In this document: one piece after another, positions 60,513 through 64,000 of the stretch
Layout of the letters: the number at the start of each line of letters is the position of its first letter
Position numbering within the stretch: the first letter of the stretch is position 1
Source: Microcaldota archaeon
Lineage (GTDB): Archaea; Micrarchaeota; Micrarchaeia; Micrarchaeales; CABMGC01
Direction of reading: 5' to 3'
DNA: 64,000 bases
Assembly (NCBI GenBank): GCA_021802765.1
Contig: JAJZRI010000001.1
Span: forward strand, 232,551-296,550
Position numbers and translations under genes: made by a program
The notes under the pieces: generated by a model
What the model was told of the DNA's origin: nothing
Seen by the model: the letters and a program-made list of their open reading frames with translations, nothing else
The model's database searches: none

Positions 60513-60752
60513 TCATATCATTTTCAGCTTGCTCCTTGCCCTGTCTATCTCCTTCCTGGCCTTGCTCATATGGCTGGCCACCATGTCAAGATTCTCCAGC
60601 AGGCCCCACTCCAAATCGGACTTGGACTTCCTTGCGACTGCCTTCGCGGTTATATCGTGCAGTATGTGCTCGTGCTTCTTTAGCTGCTCTGAAATTACCT
60701 TGAGCATGCGGTAATCCTTCGAAATCTCATTGCTCTTCTTTGCTTTTGCCAT
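60513..60752 (-). CDS. Small coiled-coil protein linked to Pth2
   Basis: 79 residues, almost all charged helix (RMLKVISEQLKKHEHILHDI ... SHMSKARKEIDRARSKLKMI). Function not recognised. TGA and the Pth2 ATG touch, so the two genes are translationally coupled. Confidence 0.65.
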   Translation of the reverse strand: MAKAKKSNEISKDYRMLKVISEQLKKHEHILHDITAKAVARKSKSDLEWGLLENLDMVASHMSKARKEIDRARSKLKMI

Positions 60753-60830
60753 ATAGCGACCTCTTTATCCCGCAAAGCTATCTCATGCAACATATTTATT
60801 CATTACATGGGCTTATAATATGGGGTTTCT

Positions 60831-61994
60831 ATGCCGGCAGCGAGTCCTGATAACAGCCTTTCAATAATAAACGGCCTTATCTCTGAATTTTACAAGAGTG
60901 CTACGGACCTTGCTCCGGAAAGAATAGCTGAACGCGAATTCGGTGTCGGAAACTTTGAGATAAAGATATCCCAAAGGCACATGTCATTTCGCAACGAGAG
61001 GGATCTGAAGGAGTACTTATCCACAAATGCGGTCCCTTACGTTTCATCGTCTTCTGCATTCTACAAGTTTCCTTCCGGAAGGCCGATGGAGAAGAAGGGC
61101 TGGCTGGGTTCGGAGCTGGTCTTTGACCTTGATGTCACGGATATGGATCTTCCATGTCAGCTGCGCCACGGCAAGTCCTGGGTCTGCAGTATATGCCTTG
61201 ATGAGGTCAGAAAAGAGACAATAAAGCTGGTATATGACTTCCTCATACCTGATTTTGGCTTCTCCGAGAAGGAGATAAAGGTGAATTTCAGCGGCAACAG
61301 GGGATACCACGTCCATGTTGACAATAAGGATATGCTGATGCTTGATGCCGCAGCCCGCAGAGAAGTGACTGGATACATATCCGGATCCGGAATAGAATTC
61401 GCAGATCTGTTCCCTACAGCAGGGAGGAGGGGTGAGAAGCTCGTCGGACCTAGCGCAAAGGAGAAGGGATGGAGGGGCAAGATTGCCAAGAACTTCCTTT
61501 CGAACCTTAATGCCGGAGTGGACTCGCTGATGAGAATGGGCATTGAGAAGCCGATAGCAAGCAAATTGTGGAGAAGCAAGGGGCTTGTGCAGATGGGTAT
61601 AGAGAATGGCAACTGGGACATGGTTTACATAAAGAACAAGGCGGATTTCTGGAAGGGGATCATAGATAGGCAGGCGGTCAGTCAGAGCGACAAGATAGAC
61701 AGGAATGTGACCAATGACCCGACGCACCTGATAAGGCTTGCAAACTCCATACACGGAGGCTCGGGACTTATTGCAAGGAAGCTTAAGGCGCCTGGGGCGC
61801 TCTACGGATTCGATCCGATGAAGGAGGCAATAGCCTTCAGGAAGGGATACGTGAAGATAGACGCCCATACCGGTTATGAGCTGGTCATGATGGGGCAAAA
61901 GTACGGCCCTTATGCCGGGGAGATAAAGGTGCCAACATATGTGGGGGCCTACCTCTATCTTAAAGGCAAGGCGCGGATAATAAACTTTATTTAG
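60831..61994 (+). CDS. priS: DNA primase small (catalytic) subunit PriS
   Basis: 387 residues. Active-site Asp pair in LVFDLDVTDMD, and SGNRGYHVHV follows; a CSICLDEV region gives part of the zinc stem. The late Asp/His region NDPTHLIRLANSIHGGSGL is typical. Makes RNA/DNA primers with PriL, which is not in this window. Confidence 0.93.
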   Translation: MPAASPDNSLSIINGLISEFYKSATDLAPERIAEREFGVGNFEIKISQRHMSFRNERDLKEYLSTNAVPYVSSSSAFYKFPSGRPMEKKGWLGSELVFDLDVTDMDLPCQLRHGKSWVCSICLDEVRKETIKLVYDFLIPDFGFSEKEIKVNFSGNRGYHVHVDNKDMLMLDAAARREVTGYISGSGIEFADLFPTAGRRGEKLVGPSAKEKGWRGKIAKNFLSNLNAGVDSLMRMGIEKPIASKLWRSKGLVQMGIENGNWDMVYIKNKADFWKGIIDRQAVSQSDKIDRNVTNDPTHLIRLANSIHGGSGLIARKLKAPGALYGFDPMKEAIAFRKGYVKIDAHTGYELVMMGQKYGPYAGEIKVPTYVGAYLYLKGKARIINFI

Positions 61995-62040
61995 TTATGC
62001 TTTGGAATATAATGGTACATGATTTATTCATGGTGAATTT

Positions 62041-62562
62041 ATGGGCGCTTACAAACAGATAACGGAGACATTGCAGAAGGAATACAAGGAACGCGGAGAC
62101 ATAGTAAAGTCACGGCTAGTGGGCTGGAGGGCGGAGCCGCCGATAATTAGGGTGCAAAGACCGACGAACCTTGCACGCGCAAGGGAGCTGGGCTACAAGG
62201 CCAAGCAGGGAGTCATAGTGGCAAGGGTCAGAGTAAACAAGGGTCTTAGCAAGAGGGAGAAGGCCAGGAAGGGAAGGAAGCCCTCAAAGAACGGAAGGTT
62301 CTTTGCAATGGAGAAGTCCTTCCAGTCGATAGCGGAGGAGAGGGCCGCTAGGAAGTTCATAAACTGCGAAGTGATTAATTCTTATTATATAGGAGAGGAC
62401 GGATCACACAAGTTCTTCGAGGCGATACTAGTTGACAGAAGCCATCCATCGATAAGGGCGGACAGGATGTATTCGCAAGCGGTGAGCAGGAAGGCAAGGG
62501 CTTTTAGGGGCCTTACGCACTCTGGAAGGGAGCATAGGGATTCCATACATTCGAGCGCCTAA
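62041..62562 (+). CDS. rpl15e: Ribosomal protein eL15
   Basis: 173 residues. RVQRPTNLARARELGYKAKQG, FFAMEKSFQSIAEERAARKF and RGLTHSGREHRDS are highly conserved in the archaeal/eukaryotic family. Confidence 0.95.
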   Translation: MGAYKQITETLQKEYKERGDIVKSRLVGWRAEPPIIRVQRPTNLARARELGYKAKQGVIVARVRVNKGLSKREKARKGRKPSKNGRFFAMEKSFQSIAEERAARKFINCEVINSYYIGEDGSHKFFEAILVDRSHPSIRADRMYSQAVSRKARAFRGLTHSGREHRDSIHSSA

Positions 62563-62576
62563 AGGAAGGTGGCACC

Positions 62577-62801
62577 TTGCCAAGATCCGAGCTGCATATA
62601 GAACTTGACGGCCCATCGGATTATTTTGAGATACTTAAGGGAGAGGAATTCAGGGACAGCAAGGCGGAGATAAAGACCGAGGGAAACAGACTGATTGTTG
62701 TAATGGAATCAAAAACGCCAAAGGCGCTGATAACTGCCCTGTCGAGCCTCATGAAGCAGATAAGGATAATAGAGCAGACTTCAGAAGTCTTGAAGAAGTA
62801 A
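62577..62801 (+). CDS. Pcc1-like protein (KEOPS subunit) candidate
   Basis: 74 residues from TTG, preceded by GGAAGGTGG. KTPKALITALSSLMKQIRIIEQTSEVLKK resembles the C-terminal helix of Pcc1, which dimerises within the tRNA-modifying KEOPS complex, and the beta strands before it match in number. No other KEOPS genes are visible in this window. Confidence 0.55.
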   Translation: MPRSELHIELDGPSDYFEILKGEEFRDSKAEIKTEGNRLIVVMESKTPKALITALSSLMKQIRIIEQTSEVLKK

Positions 62802-62852
62802 GCCTATTTCTGTATTTATAATATTTCTCGTCTATTTTTATTCAGTGTAACG

Positions 62853-63875
62853 ATGCGCATAATAAGGCTAAACGGCGTCACCAACTTCTTAAAGCTCGAG
62901 CCGTCCAATATAGATGACCTCTACCTTCTGGCAATGATAATATCAAAGAATGACGTGGTAGAGGGACACAGCACACGCAGATTCAGGGCGCATGAAGGGG
63001 ACAAGAAGGGCGAGCAGAAGGACGTGACGATAAGGGTGAATGTAGAGCGCAGCGAGATAGACAAGAATGCAGGTATGCTAAGGGTATCAGGCAAGATAGT
63101 CTATGGGCAGCCAGAGGAGTACGTGACAATGGGAAGCTACCACACACTCAATATAGCTGCCACTGACATAATAGACATACAGAAGCCCGAATGGAAAGAA
63201 TACATACTAAAGAGATTAAAGCAGGCAGTCATTGATTCAAAGAAGCCAAGATTGGGAGTGATAGTTCTGGACGATGAGAAAGCACTGGTTTCATACATAA
63301 AGGGATACGGAATAGAAATAGTCTCAGAACTTTATAGCAGACTCAGCAAAAGGATGAAGATGAAGGATTTTGAGGCTCGTAGAGAGGAATATTTCAAGGA
63401 CATAATAGCAGCAGCATCAAATCTTTCAGTTGACATAGTAGTATTGGCAGGTCCTGGATTCACAAAGGATGACATAAAGAAGTATATAGAAGACAAAGAC
63501 ATAGAAATAAAAAAACAGCTAATCTATGCGGCTGCAAGCGATGCTGAGAGGTCTGGAATACGTGAGGTGATGCAGAGCGCTGCTGTGATGAAGTTCCTTG
63601 AGAACGAGCATATAAAGAAGGAATTCGAATACATAAACAAATTACTTCTAGAGGTTAGGGCAGGAATCGCAGTGTATGGTGCAGAGAGGCTTTTGGAAGG
63701 ATTGGAAGAGAAATCAATTTCTGCAGTCCTAGTAAATGATGACATAATAAATGATGACAAGATAAAAACAGTCCTTGACAAAGCAGACAAACTGGGAATA
63801 AAAATAGAGATATTAAATGCAGAAGACGATGCAGGAATACAGCTCAAGAATTTCTTAGGAATAGCTGCAATTTGA
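62853..63875 (+). CDS. pelA: Ribosome rescue factor Pelota (Dom34)
   Basis: 340 residues with the three Pelota domains: N-terminal Sm-like part (LEPSNIDDLYLLAMIISKNDVV), central (VIVLDDEKALVSYI; PGFTKDDIKKYI) and C-terminal eRF1-3-like domain (AYGAERLLEGL-like stretch). Works with aABCE1 to split stalled ribosomes. The IS end lies 10 bases after the stop. Confidence 0.94.
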   Translation: MRIIRLNGVTNFLKLEPSNIDDLYLLAMIISKNDVVEGHSTRRFRAHEGDKKGEQKDVTIRVNVERSEIDKNAGMLRVSGKIVYGQPEEYVTMGSYHTLNIAATDIIDIQKPEWKEYILKRLKQAVIDSKKPRLGVIVLDDEKALVSYIKGYGIEIVSELYSRLSKRMKMKDFEARREEYFKDIIAAASNLSVDIVVLAGPGFTKDDIKKYIEDKDIEIKKQLIYAAASDAERSGIREVMQSAAVMKFLENEHIKKEFEYINKLLLEVRAGIAVYGAERLLEGLEEKSISAVLVNDDIINDDKIKTVLDKADKLGIKIEILNAEDDAGIQLKNFLGIAAI

Positions 63876-63885
63876 TATTAAACTA

Positions 63886-63905
63886 CCCACGCCTAAAGGC
63901 GTGGG
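63886..63905. repeat. IS200/IS605-type terminal hairpin
   Basis: CCCACGCC-TAAA-GGCGTGGG is a perfect 8-bp stem with a 4-base loop. Hairpins of this kind at the ends are recognised by Y1 transposases of the IS200/IS605 family. Confidence 0.7.
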
Positions 63906-63912
63906 ATTTCCA

Positions 63913-64000
63913 TCAAGTTAATTTCCTTTGTCTTTGATTATTGTCTTCTCTGACATATCTTCTAACTATGGCCTCAGTGACATTACTCACTGATCTGTAA
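63913..64000 (-). CDS. IS200-like Y1 transposase, C-terminal end (partial)
   Basis: On the minus strand the last 28 residues read YRSVSNVTEAIVRRYVRED and NNQRQRKLT, followed by TGA at 63913. The SVxNVTEAIVRRYV pattern is the C-terminus of IS200/IS605 TnpA proteins. The rest lies beyond the window. The hairpin at 63886 would be the element end nearest this gene's stop. Confidence 0.6.
   Translation of the reverse strand, partial: YRSVSNVTEAIVRRYVREDNNQRQRKLT

Noticed and set aside
61044..61898. 284-codon frame antisense to PriS
   Set aside because: PriS motifs are on the other strand; this frame shows no protein features.
1..64000. CRISPR arrays
   Set aside because: I saw no series of regularly spaced direct repeats and no cas genes. 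The 59-bp repeats are att sites.

Overview
The window comes from an archaeal chromosome. It carries PCNA, primase PriS, Trm1, Trm5, Pelota, aIF1, Spt5, archaeal-type ribosomal operons, class I HMG-CoA reductase, a CDGSH protein and class III signal-peptide pilins. Many genes have a TATA-like box about 25-35 bases before the start, which suggests leaderless mRNAs, and some internal operon genes have GGAGG-type ribosome binding sites. Compact spacing, an incomplete S10 operon, an isolated 5S rRNA gene and a P3A-type H+-ATPase fit a small-genome acidophile. My best guess is a DPANN archaeon of the Micrarchaeota. That placement is inference from gene content; no search was run.

Layout. 1-8.7 kb: end of PCNA, DUF357, Trm1, carbamate kinase, small zinc-ribbon proteins, a glycine-rich anchored protein, CDGSH, an FKBP isomerase, a glutamine amidotransferase, DUF488 and an anion permease. 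8.8-13.5 kb: H+-ATPase, then an accessory patch with an FmdE-like remnant, a TDT/SLAC1 transporter broken by one in-frame TGA, an ArsR regulator and a DsrE protein. 13.5-22.6 kb: an integrated element of about 9.0 kb in a tRNA-Asn gene, bounded by 59-bp perfect direct repeats. 22.6-29.2 kb: two hypothetical genes and the S10-type operon (L3-L4-L23-L2-S19-L22-S3-L29-aIF1). 29.3-38.6 kb: two divergent HMG-CoA reductase homologues, a 2-oxoacid:ferredoxin oxidoreductase, HMG-CoA synthase, thiolase and a DUF35 protein. 38.6-41.3 kb: housekeeping genes. 41.3-47.2 kb: a ten-gene type IV pilus-like operon. 47.3-63.9 kb: 5S rRNA, polyprenyl synthase, Nth-like glycosylase, Spt5-L11, Trm5, a metalloprotease, a ferredoxin, L1-L10-L12, an Lrp-like regulator, an EamA transporter, prolyl oligopeptidase, Pth2, PriS, L15e, a Pcc1-like protein and Pelota. 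The last 115 bases are the start of an IS200/IS605 element.

How the genes work together. The oxidoreductase can produce acetyl-CoA. Thiolase, HMG-CoA synthase and DUF35, known elsewhere as one complex, convert it to HMG-CoA; HMG-CoA reductase makes mevalonate, and the prenyl synthase further along makes the lipid precursor. The neighbouring second reductase homologue keeps the catalytic residues but has lost the cofactor-binding signatures.

The integrated element is the most unusual region. Its integrase gene is cut by the attachment site near its N-terminus: a 15-codon start lies at the left end and the catalytic remainder at the right end, and the two join in frame across the att core. It also carries nested GC-rich inverted repeats, five small (partly membrane) proteins, a HerA-like ATPase with a nuclease-like tail, an AlbA_2/nuclease gene pair, and a Vsr/Eco47II-like restriction-modification set. 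It could be a provirus or an integrative plasmid with defence cargo.
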